Positions 37,506 to 47,721 of a stretch of 64,000 bases of DNA are shown piece after piece. Source of the stretch: CAWFLT01 sp963816795 (GTDB taxonomy: Bacteria; Acidobacteriota; Vicinamibacteria; Vicinamibacterales; SCN-69-37); contig CAWFLT010000003.1 of the NCBI GenBank assembly GCA_963816795.1, positions 124,001 to 188,000 on the forward strand, read 5' to 3'. The position numbers and the translations under genes were made by a program. The notes beneath the pieces were generated by a model, which saw only the letters and a program-made list of their open reading frames with translations, was not told where the DNA came from and ran no database searches. The first letter of the stretch is position 1. The number at the start of each line of letters is the position of its first letter.

Positions 37506-37994
37506 GTGCCTGACCGGCTGCTGCAGCCGACGAACGGCGGGCAGTCCGGTCCGACCGGCACGGACGATCCCTACGATCTGGCCCGTTTTATTCGTGCTCA
37601 GGAGCCCGCCTACGAGCAGGCACTTTCGGAAATCAGAAGCGGGCGGAAACGATCGCATTGGATGTGGTACATCTTCCCGCAGTTCGACGGACTGGGCTTC
37701 AGCTCAACGTCCAGACGGTATGCGATCAAGAGCGCGGCGGAGGCCGAAGCCTACTTACGTCACCCGATTCTCGGGCCGCGCCTGGTGGAGATTGCCGAGG
37801 CGACGGCCGGCGTTGAGGGTCGGTCTGCGCTCGAGGTGTTCGGCTCGCCAGACGACATGAAGCTCCGGTCTTGCGCGACGTTGTTTGCCAAGGTGTCTCC
37901 CGCGGGATCAGTGTTCGAAAGACTACTTGCCCGGTACTTCGACGGCGAAGGTGACGCCGAGACGCTTCGGTTGCTCGGCCAGCCGTCAGCCTGA
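37506..37994 (+). CDS. DUF1810 family protein
   Basis: From the GTG at 37506 the product has 162 residues and matches the DUF1810 layout: DDPYDLARFIRAQEP, the RSGRKRSHWMWYIFPQ core, GLGFSSTSRRYAI, EAYLRHPILGPRLVE, SPDDMKLRSCATLF. An ATG at 37371 is in frame but would add 45 residues of arginine-rich text not seen in the family. The family is a calpastatin-like small protein of unknown function, suspected to act on a nucleotide-like ligand. Confidence 0.8.
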   Translation: MPDRLLQPTNGGQSGPTGTDDPYDLARFIRAQEPAYEQALSEIRSGRKRSHWMWYIFPQFDGLGFSSTSRRYAIKSAAEAEAYLRHPILGPRLVEIAEATAGVEGRSALEVFGSPDDMKLRSCATLFAKVSPAGSVFERLLARYFDGEGDAETLRLLGQPSA

Positions 37995-38017
37995 CAAGAA
38001 GTGGAGGGAGCGGGTCG

Positions 38018-38584
38018 ATGGCATCCGCAGCACGAAAGAAAGCACCCGCGAAGCCGAACCGCCGAGCTGGCGGACGCAAGGCCACCCTTACGCGCAAGCG
38101 CCGCACGGCCGCCCGCAAACGGGCGCGGACGCGCCCCCGTGCCGCACGAGCGCACGCCACTCGCCAGGTCGTCACGCCAGCCGTCGTTCCCATGCTCTCG
38201 TATGAAGACGGGATCGCAGCATTGGACTGGTTGAGTCGCGCGTTTGGCTTTCGGGAGATCGCGCGTCTCACGGAGCCGGACGGGCGGCTGTCACACGGCG
38301 AGATGAAGGTCCCGGGCGGATTGATCATGCTCGCGTCGCCCACGCCTGACTACCAGAGCCCGAAGCGACATCGAGAGATCTGCGAGCAGGCGCGCAAGTG
38401 GTCGACGGTGCCGTGGATCGTCGATGGCGTGCTCGTGTACGTGGCCGATGTCGAGCGGCACTTCGTCCGTGCGAAAGCGGCAGGCGCGACGATTCTCTCT
38501 GACATCGAAGAGGGCCCCCCTGGTCGACGATATCGGGCCGAGGATCTCGAAGGTCACCGGTGGTTCTTCATGCAAGACCACTAA
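38018..38584 (+). CDS. VOC-family protein with histone-H1-like basic N-terminus
   Basis: A 188-residue protein with two parts. Residues about 1-48 are almost only A, K, R, P, T and G (ARKKAPAKPNRR, TLTRKRRTAARKRARTRPR), as in histone H1-like bacterial tails. The rest is a glyoxalase/VOC domain: VPMLSYEDGIAALDWLSRAFGF, GGLIMLASP, VYVADVERHFVRAKAAGATI and a final DLEGHRWFFMQDH. The second half is typical of PhnB-like VOC domains. Catalytic function is not evident. The tail would bind nucleic acid; the combination is unusual. Confidence 0.8.
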   Translation: MASAARKKAPAKPNRRAGGRKATLTRKRRTAARKRARTRPRAARAHATRQVVTPAVVPMLSYEDGIAALDWLSRAFGFREIARLTEPDGRLSHGEMKVPGGLIMLASPTPDYQSPKRHREICEQARKWSTVPWIVDGVLVYVADVERHFVRAKAAGATILSDIEEGPPGRRYRAEDLEGHRWFFMQDH

Positions 38585-38644
38585 GGCGGGTCCAAGGGCC
38601 TGACGCCCTCTCCCCTATTCCCGTTTGTCGTGGGGTAAAACGAC

Positions 38645-39442
38645 ATGATCAGCCTTGATGCGATACGTGCGGGCCTGACCGACGGGGAGTTCTTTCTCGA
38701 GTACATGCCCACCGTCTCCCTCGCCGACGGCCGGTGTGTTGGAGCGGAGGCACTGACGCGGTGGCGACGAGCATCCGGAGTGGTCCCGCCAGCCGAGTTC
38801 ATTCGCTCGTCGAAGGAACCTACCTCTCGGGAACGCTCACCTATTGGGTGATTCGAAACCGTGGCGAAGGAGCTGGGCGACTGGCTCCGGGCCCACAAGG
38901 AAGCGCACATCGGCATCAATGTCCCGCCGGAAATCCTGGGGCGTGGCGGGATGGAATACGCCGCGACGAAAACCGGGTTATCCGAAATAAGGAATCAGAT
39001 CATCATCGAGGTCACCGAGCGGGGGATACCCGACAACCTGGGCGTTGCCACCCTCGAAGCAGCTTCCCGGTCTGGCGTCCGGATTGCTCTCGACGACGTC
39101 ACCTTGACCGGAACCAACCTCGCCGTCTTGTCACGTTGCACCCTGGACCTGATCAAGACCGACCGGTCGCTCGTTGACCAGATCACGCCCGAATGTCCCC
39201 GCCCTGCGTGGCTCGACGGCCTGTCGGCGTTGCTTCAGTCAACCCAGGTGGCGGTCATCGCCGAGGGCGTCGAAACGGAGGCACAGGCTGAGGCCCTCCG
39301 AGCGGCAGGGATTCCGATGGCGCAGGGGTATTACTTTTCTCGCCCGATTTCGGCCGAGCAATTGAAGGCGTACTCATTCCCGGGCGGGCGGCGAGCCGAG
39401 CCCAACGAACCCCTGAACGTGACCGACTGCGATCACTACTAA
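38645..39442 (+). CDS. EAL-domain protein, two frameshifts
   Basis: The pieces make one EAL domain: ISLDAIRAGLTDGEFFLEYMPTV, VGAEALTRWRR, then a shifted stretch VEGTYLSGTLTYWVI, then INVPPEIL, IIIEVTERG, IALDDVTLTG, LDLIKTDRSLV, IAEGVETEAQA and MAQGYYFSRPI. The EAL signature is E-A-L, the DD pair and AEGVE are kept, but the DDF-x-G loop reads DDVTLTG, so activity is uncertain. The span is an exact multiple of three, consistent with opposite shifts at about 38806 and 38855. It may be a c-di-GMP phosphodiesterase or a c-di-GMP sensor. Confidence 0.75.
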
Positions 39443-39497
39443 CCACATCGGCAAACCGCTATAGGATGACTGCCCGGCACTGCCGCCCGAGGCTCCC

Positions 39498-42400
39498 ATG
39501 CTCATATCCGGCTTTCGCTCGATGGCTTCGGCCGCTCCACGGCCGATTCCGATCCTGCTGATCACGGCCAGCCTCCTGCTGCTCGCTCTCGCGGAGAGAG
39601 CGACCGCCGCCGGCCCGCAGTTCGACTCCTGGACGACCGAGAACGGCCTGCCGCAGAACTCGGTCAACGACATCCTGCAGACGCGCGACGGGTACCTGTG
39701 GCTGGCCACGCACGGCGGCCTGGTGCGCTTCGACGGCGTGAGGTTCGTCGTCTTCGACACGGAGCGTCGACGGGATCGGCAGCCAGCGGATCCGAGCGTT
39801 GCACGAGGACCGGCGACGGCACGCTCTGGGCCGCGACCGAAGACGGCATGCTGATTCGGTACCGCGACGGACGGTTCATCACCTACGACAGCGAAGACGG
39901 GTTGCCGCACGACATCGCGGTCAGGATCGAAGAGGACGAGGCAGGAAACTTGTGGATGACGTGGGTTGGCACCGTCACGAGGTTCGATGGTGAGCGCTTC
40001 CAGAACTTCGGACCGGAAGCCCTGACCGACGGGGTGACTGGTCGCGCCGGGCCGTCATGTCTGGGAGCGCCTGGTGGACCCACGACGCCGCGGGCGTCCA
40101 CGTCCTGGTCGCAGGACGAGTGCGCACCTACGCAATCGAGAGGGGACTGAACGGAGCCGACCTGCGCTCTGTCTGGCCAGACAAATGCGGCAATGTCTGG
40201 ATCACCACGACCCGTGCGGGATTCATCAAGGCGGGGCCTGATGGGACTCGATGGGTCACTCCTGTCGAGGGCTTGCGGGGTGTATTCACGCGACGGGTTT
40301 TTCTCGACGGACTGCACAGACAACGTCTGGTACCGGGACATGCAGTCGAGGGTGTACCGCGTCAGGAATGGAGAGGCAGAACGGATCAACCTGCCGAACA
40401 TTCGTGCGCTCCATCAGGACCGCGAGGGCTCGCTCTGGGTCGGAACGCTCACGGCCGGCTTGCGCCGGCTCCGTCACACGTCCGTCACGACGTTGACCGG
40501 ACGTGACGGCCTGCCCGGCGACAACGTGTATCCGATGTCTGGAAGATCGTGCGGGAGCGGTGTGGGTCGGGGGATCGGGTCTGGCCAGATACACGAACGG
40601 GCACTTCAAAGCGTACGGCACGGCCGAAGGGCTCCCCTCCCTGTTGATGACCTGCCTCTACGAAGACAGGTCGGGTCGCCTGTGGGCAGGGACCGGCGCG
40701 GGACTCAGTTACTTCGTCGACGGCCGGTTCCGGCGGTACGACGACCCTGCCGGGCTCCTCCAGGGGATTGTCTGGGCGATACACGAGGACCGCTCGGGAA
40801 CGTTCTGGTTCGCCACGAACACAGGTCTCGTGAGATTGCGCGAAGGCCGCTTCACCAGGTTCACGACGCAAGACGGCCTGACTCACGATCGGGTCACGAC
40901 GCTCTTCGAGGATCGCGTGGGCGCGCTGTGGATCGGAACGTTCCAGGGACTGACGCGGCTTGAGGCTGGCGTGTTCACCGCGTACCGGGAGGGCGATGGA
41001 CTCATTGGCAACGCCGTGCGCGCCCTTCACGAGGACAGTGACGGTGTGTTCTGGGTGGGCACGTATGACGGCGGCCTCTATCGCGTTGCCGGCGATCGAC
41101 TCACTCGCTATACCCGAAACGAAGGCCTGCACGACAACGGGGTCTTCCAGATCCTCGAAGACGACGAGGGTCACCTCTGGACGGGGTCGAACCGAGGCAT
41201 CTCTCGCGTCGAGTCGTCGTGAATTGAACGACCTGGCGGCCGGACGGCGCCGCTCGGTCAAGCCGCTAGTGTTCGATGCCAAGGACGGCCTCGTGACCGT
41301 CGAAGTCAACGGTGGCCCGCAGCCCGCGGGCATGAAGACTCGCGACGGACGCCTTTGGTTCCCCACGATGGGCGGCGTCGCCGTCATCGATCCTCGCGCG
41401 GTCCGAACGGGCGGCATCCGCCGCCCGCGATCGTCGAGGAGTTCCGGCTCGACGGGAGCTCCCGTGGAGTTTTCGCGGCAAGTCCGGATTCCGCCGGATG
41501 CGTCCACGTTCGAGATCCGGTACACGGCGCCCAGCTTCGTCAAGCCGGAACAGATGAGATTCCGCTACCGGCTCGTCGGGGTCGACGATGAATGGATTGA
41601 AGCGGGCGACCGGAGAGTCGCCAGCTTCTTCCGCATTCCCCCGGGACGATATCGCTTCGACGTCATCGCGGCGAGTCACGACGGCGAGTGGAGCGCATCG
41701 GGGCCGTCTGTCGACATCCTCGTCCTGGCGCCGTTCTGGCGGACGTCGTGGTTCCTGATGCTCGCGCTTGCCGGCGCGGCCTCGCTCGCCATCGCCGGGC
41801 ACGTCGTGCGCATGCGCCGTCTGCGAAGGCTGCACGATCTGCAGGAATCGTTCTCGCGGCGGTTGATCGATTCCCAGGAAAGCGAGCGGCAACGCATCTC
41901 CAAGGAAATGCACGATTCGCTCGGCCAGGAGCTCGGCCTGATCAGAAAAGTCGCGCGGTCGCGTCATGAGGGGGCGGGAGATCTCGAGAGCTCGAGGGAC
42001 GCGTTCCGCGATATCGGGAGCATGGCGGAACGGATCGACAAGCAGATGAAGGAGATCGCCTACGGGCTCCGGCCCCACCAGCTCGACATCATCGGGCTGT
42101 CGAAGACCATCGAGGGGATGGTCCGGAGGGTCGGATCGGCGTCCAACGTCGACTTCACCATCAGCATCCAGCCCATCGACCACCTCTTTCCAACAGGCTC
42201 GCACATCCATATTCTCAGAATCGTTCAGGAGGCCGTCACGAATATCGTCAGACATTCGGGGGCCAGTCACGCCAAGGTAGTCGTCACCAAAAGCGTCTCG
42301 TCGGTCGGCATCAGGGTGGAGGACGAAGGTATCGGGTTAAGCCCCGCGCTGCCGGAAACGACAGACGGCACGACGCACGGCTTCGGCCTCGCCGGCATGC

Positions 42401-42504
42401 GCGAGCGCGCGCGGATCGTCGGCGGACGCGTCGAGGTGCTCTCGAGCCCGGGCGCCGGGACCGCCGTCGTCGTGACCCTTCCACTCGAGGCGGGCGCTTC
42501 ATGA
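39498..42504 (+). CDS. Sensor histidine kinase with Reg_prop propeller, Y_Y_Y domain and HisKA_3, several frameshifts
   Basis: A signal-anchored N-terminus (ILLITASLLLLALAERATA) leads to two-component propeller repeats, with recurring pieces such as FDSWTTENGLPQNSVNDILQ, GLPHDIAVRIEEDEAG, IRALHQDREGSLWVGT and VTTLFEDRVGALWIGT. The Y_Y_Y domain (FEIRYTAPSFVKPEQMRFRYRLVG), a membrane helix (FLMLALAGAASLAIAGHVV), the HisKA_3 phosphoacceptor (ERQRISKEMHDSLGQELGLI) and HATPase_c (EDEGIGL, HGFGLAGMRERARI) follow. Shifts occur near 39770, 40050, 40310, 40540, 41220 and twice near 41420. It would sense a periplasmic signal and phosphorylate the overlapping NarL-type regulator. Confidence 0.85.
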
Positions 42505-43154
42505 GTGAGGACACCCGCATCGTGATCGCGGACGACCATCCGTTGTTCCTCGATGGTCTACGGCGCGTGCTCGAACAGAGCCGATCGCTGGCCGTCGTCG
42601 GAGCTGCGTCCGACGGCCCGGCCGCCCTGGAGCACATCCGATCGCTCGAGCCCCATCTCGCCATCCTGGACATTGGTCTTCCTCGAATGAACGGGTTCGA
42701 CATCGTGCGAGCGATACGCGCAGATCGGATGCCTGTCGAATTCGTGTTCCTCACGGTGCACGACGACGCGGACATGTTCGAGGCGGCACTCCAACTGGAC
42801 GTGAAAGGGTACGTGCTCAAAGACTGCACGGACGCTGAGCTCCTGAGATGCGTCAGCGCGGTCTCCGCGGGACAGCACTACGCGAGCCCGTCGATGACGA
42901 GTTATCTCGTGAAGAAAACGCAGCGCATGGACCAGTTGGCCGAGCAGGCCCAGGGCCTGCGGCTGCTGACCCCTCACGAACGGACGATCCTGAGGCTCAT
43001 CGCGCAGGACATGACGAGCAAGGAAATCGCCCGGGAACTGGGCATCGCGCGAAAGACGGTCGACTTTCATCGTTCCAACATCTGCCGGAAGCTGGAAATC
43101 CACGGGCAGCACGTGCTCACTCGGTTTGCCGCGCGCCACCGCCAGGGGCTCTGA
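42501..43154 (+). CDS. NarL/LuxR-type response regulator
   Basis: A 217-residue two-domain regulator. The receiver has the acidic pair (IADDHPLF), the phospho-accepting aspartate 57 in LAILDIGLP, and the lysine in GYVLKDC. The output is a LuxR HTH (LTPHERTILRLIAQDMTSKEIARELGIARKTVDFHRSNI). Its start overlaps the kinase stop (ATGA), so the two are translationally coupled. Without frameshifts, unlike its kinase. Confidence 0.93.
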   Translation: MSEDTRIVIADDHPLFLDGLRRVLEQSRSLAVVGAASDGPAALEHIRSLEPHLAILDIGLPRMNGFDIVRAIRADRMPVEFVFLTVHDDADMFEAALQLDVKGYVLKDCTDAELLRCVSAVSAGQHYASPSMTSYLVKKTQRMDQLAEQAQGLRLLTPHERTILRLIAQDMTSKEIARELGIARKTVDFHRSNICRKLEIHGQHVLTRFAARHRQGL

Positions 43155-43160
43155 GCGTTC

Positions 43161-43183
43161 GGCGGGTCCTAACCCGACCCGCC
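43161..43183. repeat. GGCGGGTC hairpin after response regulator gene
   Basis: GGCGGGTC (43161-43168) pairs with GACCCGCC (43176-43183), followed by CTACG. Read on the minus strand it has the same GTAGGGCGG-arm-GGGTT-loop layout as the units at 24713-24735 and 52695-52717. Confidence 0.7.
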
Positions 43184-43284
43184 CTACGATTGGGAAACAA
43201 ATCCGGGAAACCCGGTGATTGTCCCGATACCAACCCGGCGCGATTCCTCGTAAGGTCCCTGCGCGCCTCTTCTCATCAATCAAC

Positions 43285-43290
43285 GGAGGA
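43285..43290 (+). promoter_or_regulatory. Strong Shine-Dalgarno of first HAF gene
   Basis: GGAGGA lies five bases before the ATG at 43296. The 18 bases around it are repeated before the second HAF gene, which supports a tandem duplication that included the leader. Confidence 0.8.
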
Positions 43291-43295
43291 ATCAG

Positions 43296-44615
43296 ATGCG
43301 GTATCTCCTCAGCCCGCGCTGGCGATGCGCCGGCATCGTCCTATTGGTCCTGGCCAGCCCGAATACGGTGCACGTGCAGGGCGAGTGGACGGTGACCGAC
43401 CTCGGCACGCTCGGTGGCGTTCTCGGTAACGCTGACGACATCAACGAGGCCGGTCACATCGTCGGTGGGAGCAACACGGCAAGCGGAGACGAGCACGCGT
43501 TTCTGTGGACCCCGTCGGGCGGCATGAGGGACCTCGGCACGCTGGGCGGCACGCGGAGCGCGGCGCACGCCCTCAACAACGTGGGGCAGGTGGTCGGCGG
43601 GGCCGAGACGGTGGGCGGAAGCGAGCACGCGTTTCTGTGGGCGGAAACCGGCGGCATGATCGACCTTGGCTACTTAGGCGAGTTCTTCCCCGGGTTTGCC
43701 TTTTCTCGCGCGAGCGACATCAATGACTTCGGGCAGGTCGTCGGCGATAGCAGCACGGCGACCGGCTCCCGCGCGTTTCTGTGGAGCTCAACCGGGGGCA
43801 TGAGGAACCTCGGCACGCTGGGCGGCGCGAACAGCCTCGCGCAGGCCATCAACGACGCGGGGCAGGTCGTCGGCCGGGCCGAGACGGCGAGCGGTGCTGA
43901 GCACGCGTTCGTGTGGAAGGAGAACGGTGGCATGGTCGACCTCGGCACGTTGGGCGGCCTGTCCAGTGACGCGCACGATATCAACGAGGCTGGGCAGGTG
44001 GTGGGCCGGTCTGACACGGCGAGCGGTGACGTGCATGCGTTTCTGTGGACGGAGGCGGGCGGCATGGTCGATCTCGGCACGCTCGGCGCCCCAGGCACGA
44101 GGAGCCAGGCGCACGGCATCAACGACGCCGGACAGGTGGTCGGTCTCAACAACGACGGGATGGACGGCCAAGACCGGGCCTTCTACTGGACGAAGGCGGA
44201 CGGGATGGTCGAGCTCCCCACGCTGACGGGCGTCGAGAGTGGGGCCAGGGCGATCAACAACGCCGGGCAGGTGGCCGGTTACGGCGACATCGATACCGGC
44301 GACGGCCACGCCGTCGTCTGGTTCAACACGACCAACCCGCCGAGCCCCGAGGAACAGATCACGTCTCTGGAGACAGCAGTCCAGGACCTGGTCGCGGGCG
44401 GGAGTCTGAAGCCCGGCCAGGCCAATGGACTGACCAAGCCTCTTGAGAATGCCTTGCGGAGTCTCGCCAAGGGCCAGCTTGCTGCTGCGTGCTCTCAACT
44501 CAACGATTTCCAGGGGGAAGTGACCCGGAAGGTCCTCGATGGCGCGCTCACGCCTGGCGCGGGAGCTCCCCTCATCGACGCGGCAAGGAGGATCCGAATT
44601 GCCCTCGGCTGTTGA
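43296..44615 (+). CDS. Secreted HAF-repeat protein with C-terminal FIMAH domain
   Basis: A 439-residue protein. A signal peptide (CAGIVLLVLASPNTVHVQG) precedes about seven HAF repeats, each built as LGTLGG-x(n)-AxxINxxGQVVG-x(n)-HAFLWT-x-GGMxDL. Repeat units begin at about residues 32, 77, 124, 168, 213, 260 and 308 and suggest a beta-propeller. The C-terminal 90 residues (LETAVQDLVAGGSLKPGQANGL, ALRSLAKGQLAAACSQL, ending RRIRIALGC) match the FIMAH domain, which is often an extracellular C-terminal module. The role is probably structural or adhesive outside the cell. A second copy follows directly. Confidence 0.88.
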   Translation: MRYLLSPRWRCAGIVLLVLASPNTVHVQGEWTVTDLGTLGGVLGNADDINEAGHIVGGSNTASGDEHAFLWTPSGGMRDLGTLGGTRSAAHALNNVGQVVGGAETVGGSEHAFLWAETGGMIDLGYLGEFFPGFAFSRASDINDFGQVVGDSSTATGSRAFLWSSTGGMRNLGTLGGANSLAQAINDAGQVVGRAETASGAEHAFVWKENGGMVDLGTLGGLSSDAHDINEAGQVVGRSDTASGDVHAFLWTEAGGMVDLGTLGAPGTRSQAHGINDAGQVVGLNNDGMDGQDRAFYWTKADGMVELPTLTGVESGARAINNAGQVAGYGDIDTGDGHAVVWFNTTNPPSPEEQITSLETAVQDLVAGGSLKPGQANGLTKPLENALRSLAKGQLAAACSQLNDFQGEVTRKVLDGALTPGAGAPLIDAARRIRIALGC

Positions 44616-44633
44616 CCGGTATCGGTGATCAAC

Positions 44634-44639
44634 GGAGGA
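44634..44639 (+). promoter_or_regulatory. Strong Shine-Dalgarno of second HAF gene
   Basis: GGAGGA five bases before the ATG at 44645, in the same GATCAACGGAGGAATCAG context as the first copy. Confidence 0.8.
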
Positions 44640-44644
44640 ATCAG

Positions 44645-45966
44645 ATGCGATATCTCCTCGGCCCGCAGCGGCGATGCGCCGGAATCGTCCTCCTGGTCCT
44701 GGCCGGCACGATGACGGGCCACGCCCAGGGCGGGTGGACGGTCAGCGATCTCGGCACGCTCGGCGGCCAGTTCGGTCGACGCTGAGGACATCAACGAGAA
44801 CGGGCACGTCGTCGGCGGGAGCCACCTGGCAAACGGTGACCAGCATGCGTTCCTGTGGACACCGTCGGGCGGCATGAGTCGACCTCGGCACGCTGGGCGG
44901 CTCGAGGAGCGAGGCGTTCGGCATCAACAACGTGGGACAGGTGGTCGGCTTCAGCAGCCTGGTGGGCGGCCCGGAGGGCCCGACGCGCGCGTTTCTGTGG
45001 ACGGCAGCCGACGGCATGATCGACCTCGGCTACCTGGGCGAGACTCCCCCGGGTTTGCCCAATCTGGTGCGAACGACATCAACGAGCTCGGGCAGGTGGT
45101 CGGCGGGAGCAGCACGGCGAGCGGCACTCACGCATTTCTGTGGACGGCGGCGGACGGCATGAACGACCTCGGCACGTTGGGCGGCTCGAACAGCCGGGCG
45201 AACGCCATCAACGACGCGGGGCAGGTCGTCGGCCGGTCCGACACGGCGAGCGGCGGCCAGCACGCGTTCCTGTGGACGGCGGCGGGCGGCATGATCGACC
45301 TCGGCACGTTGGGCGGCCAGACCAGTGACGCGCGCGATATCAACGAGGCTGGGCAGGTGGTCGGCCGGGCCGACACGGCGACCGGTGACGTGCATGCGTT
45401 TTTGTGGACGGCGGCGGGCGGCATGATCGACCTCGGCACGCTCGGCGGCGCGGGCTCGAGGATCCAGGCGGAGGGCATCAACGACGCCGGACAGGTGGTC
45501 GGTCTCTTCAGCGACGGCGACGACCGTGCGTTCTACTGGACGGCGGCGGACGGGATGATCGAGCTCCCCACGCTGACCGGCATCGAGAGTGGGGCCAGGG
45601 CGATCAACAACGCCGGGCAACTGGCCGGTTATGGCGACATCGACACCGGCGACAGCCACGCCGTCGTCTGGAACAACGCCACCAACCCGCCGAGCCCCGA
45701 GGAACAGATCGACGTCTCTGGAGGCAGCAGTCCAGGACCTGGTCACGGGCGGGAGTCTCAAGCCCGGCCAGGCCAACGGGCTGACCAGTCCCCTGCAGAA
45801 CGCCTTGCGGAGCCTCGCGAAGGGCCAACTCGCTGCGGCGTGCTCTCAACTCAACGATTTCCAGGGGGAGGTGACCCGGAAGGTCCTCGATGGCGCGCTC
45901 ACGCCTGGGGAGGGTGTCGCCCTCATCGACGCAGCGACGAGGATCCGAACCACTCTCGGCTGTTAG
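44645..45966 (+). CDS. Second HAF-FIMAH protein, tandem copy with frameshifts
   Basis: The N-terminus (MRYLLGPQRRCAGIVLLVLAG) and the C-terminus (SLAKGQLAAACSQLNDFQG, ending IRTTLGC) match the preceding gene, and the middle carries the same HAF repeats (INDAGQVVGRSDTASGGQHAF, and others). Shifts are seen near 44775, 44878, 45055 and 45715. It is 1322 bases long against 1320 for the first copy. The two copies are separated by only 29 bases, so one promoter probably serves both. The repeats in the second copy differ by scattered substitutions, so the duplication is not recent. Confidence 0.8.
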
Positions 45967-46065
45967 CCGGCGTTATGCCGCCGCGAGGAGATAACTCGGG
46001 GTAGAATGCGCGCTCTCGAGGTTGGCTCGTCCAACCGCGTTGGTGTCTGCCAGCCACCATCGTCT

Positions 46066-47721
46066 ATGGAGCCGCGCACAAAAGAACGCCTCATCGTCGT
46101 GCTCGTCGCGTCGCTGCTGGCCGTCGCGCTGACCTGGCCGGTGGCGGCTCGATTTTCGTCGGCCGGCCGGCTCGACACGGGCGACGGACGCTACAGCATC
46201 TGGAACGTCGCGTGGGTCGCGCGTGCGCTCACGACGAACCCGGCCGAGCTGTTCCAAGCCAACATCTTTCATCCGCACGCGAACACGCTCGCGTTCTCCG
46301 AAGCGAATCTCGTGGCCGGCGTCATCGCCGTGCCGGCGTGGCTTCTCACGGCGAACGCCATCGCCGCGTCCAACTGGACGATCCTGTGCTCGTTCGCACT
46401 CACGTTCTTCACCACGTACCTGCTCGTCCGGCGGCTGACCGGCAGCGTCGCCGGCGCGGCGATCGCCGCGCTTCATTTCGCGTACAGCCCGTTCGTCTTC
46501 GCGCACATCCCGCACGTGCAGCTCCTGATGACGTTCCCGCTGCCGCTCGTGATGCTCGCGCTGCACGGGTTCGTCGAAGCGCCAGGCCTCCGTCGCGCCC
46601 TGGCGCTGGGCGCGGCGCTGGCGCTCCAGGCGCTCGCGAGCGGCTACTACGGCTTCTTCGCCGGCCTCATCGCGGCGCTCGGGATCGTGTGGTTCGGCGT
46701 GGCCTTCGGTCACTGGCGCTCGATCCGGTACTGGGCGCTGTCAGGTGCGGCCGCCGCGATCGCCATCGCCATCGTCGCGCCCTTCTTCCTGCCGTACCTC
46801 GGCATCCGCGAGGACGGGTTCGTGCGATCGCTGGACGATGCCAGGCTGCACTCGGTGAGATGGCGCGCGTACTTCGCGTCGCCGATTCTGCTGCATCGCT
46901 GGATGCTGCCGCTGATTGGCTCGTGGCGCGAGGTGCTGTTCCCGGGATTCCTGCCCATCATCTTCACGGTCGTCGCCATCGCGCGGTCGATCGGGCCGCG
47001 TCGCGAGTCGGTCCCGATCCGCGGACGTGTCCTCGGCTTTTATCTCGTGGTGGCCGCGCTGGGCTTCTGGGCCTCGCTCGGACCCGACGCCGGTCTCTAT
47101 CGTCTGTTCCACGAGGTCATCCCGTTCTTCTCGATGCTGCGCGCGCCCGCACGATTCGGATTGCTCGTCACGTTCGCGCTCGCCGTCCTCGGTGGTGTGG
47201 GCTTCGCGAGTATCGAACGCGTGCTCGGCGGCCGGAAGCGCCTCGTGGTCGTGGCCGCCGTCCTGTCGTTGGCTGTCGCGCGCTCGACGGTCGGCGGGCT
47301 CAGCCTGACCAACGCGCCGCCAGTTCCGCTCGCCTATCAACGCCTGAAGGATCTGCCGCAGGCACCGGTGTTCGAGTTCCCGTACTTCAACGGCCGCGAC
47401 GACCGCCACCGGAACACGGAATACATGGTGTGGTCCACGCTTCACTGGAAGCCGCTCATCAACGGCTACAGCGACCACGTGCCTCGCGAGGCCATCAAGG
47501 ACATGGCGCGCCTCGCGGGGTTTCCGGATGCCGAGTCGCGGCAGGTCCTGCGCGATCGGGGCGCCCGGTACGTCGTCGTGCATTGGCACGCCTTCCCGAA
47601 CGAGAGCGAGCGCCGCGACCTCGAGACGGCGATCCGTCATGAGCCCAGCTTGCGTCCCGTGGTGCACCGTGGCGACATTTCGCTTTACGAGGTCATCGCG
47701 TCACCGAACGGGCCGTCATGA
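46066..47721 (+). CDS. Multi-pass membrane protein, GT-C-like
   Basis: 551 residues from the ATG at 46066, chosen because the upstream in-frame start adds 20 residues with no helix. The first helix is followed by LDTGDGRYSIWNVAWVARAL, an acidic loop in the place expected for GT-C enzymes, and FHPHANTLAFSEANLV. Ten or so helices follow, then a soluble C-terminal part (FEFPYFNGRDDRHRN, YVVVHWHAFPNES). It looks like a distant relative of the protein at 4132-5634. A lipid-linked sugar substrate is inferred only. Its TGA shares TCATGA with the stop of the convergent SulP gene. Confidence 0.7.
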   Translation: MEPRTKERLIVVLVASLLAVALTWPVAARFSSAGRLDTGDGRYSIWNVAWVARALTTNPAELFQANIFHPHANTLAFSEANLVAGVIAVPAWLLTANAIAASNWTILCSFALTFFTTYLLVRRLTGSVAGAAIAALHFAYSPFVFAHIPHVQLLMTFPLPLVMLALHGFVEAPGLRRALALGAALALQALASGYYGFFAGLIAALGIVWFGVAFGHWRSIRYWALSGAAAAIAIAIVAPFFLPYLGIREDGFVRSLDDARLHSVRWRAYFASPILLHRWMLPLIGSWREVLFPGFLPIIFTVVAIARSIGPRRESVPIRGRVLGFYLVVAALGFWASLGPDAGLYRLFHEVIPFFSMLRAPARFGLLVTFALAVLGGVGFASIERVLGGRKRLVVVAAVLSLAVARSTVGGLSLTNAPPVPLAYQRLKDLPQAPVFEFPYFNGRDDRHRNTEYMVWSTLHWKPLINGYSDHVPREAIKDMARLAGFPDAESRQVLRDRGARYVVVHWHAFPNESERRDLETAIRHEPSLRPVVHRGDISLYEVIASPNGPS

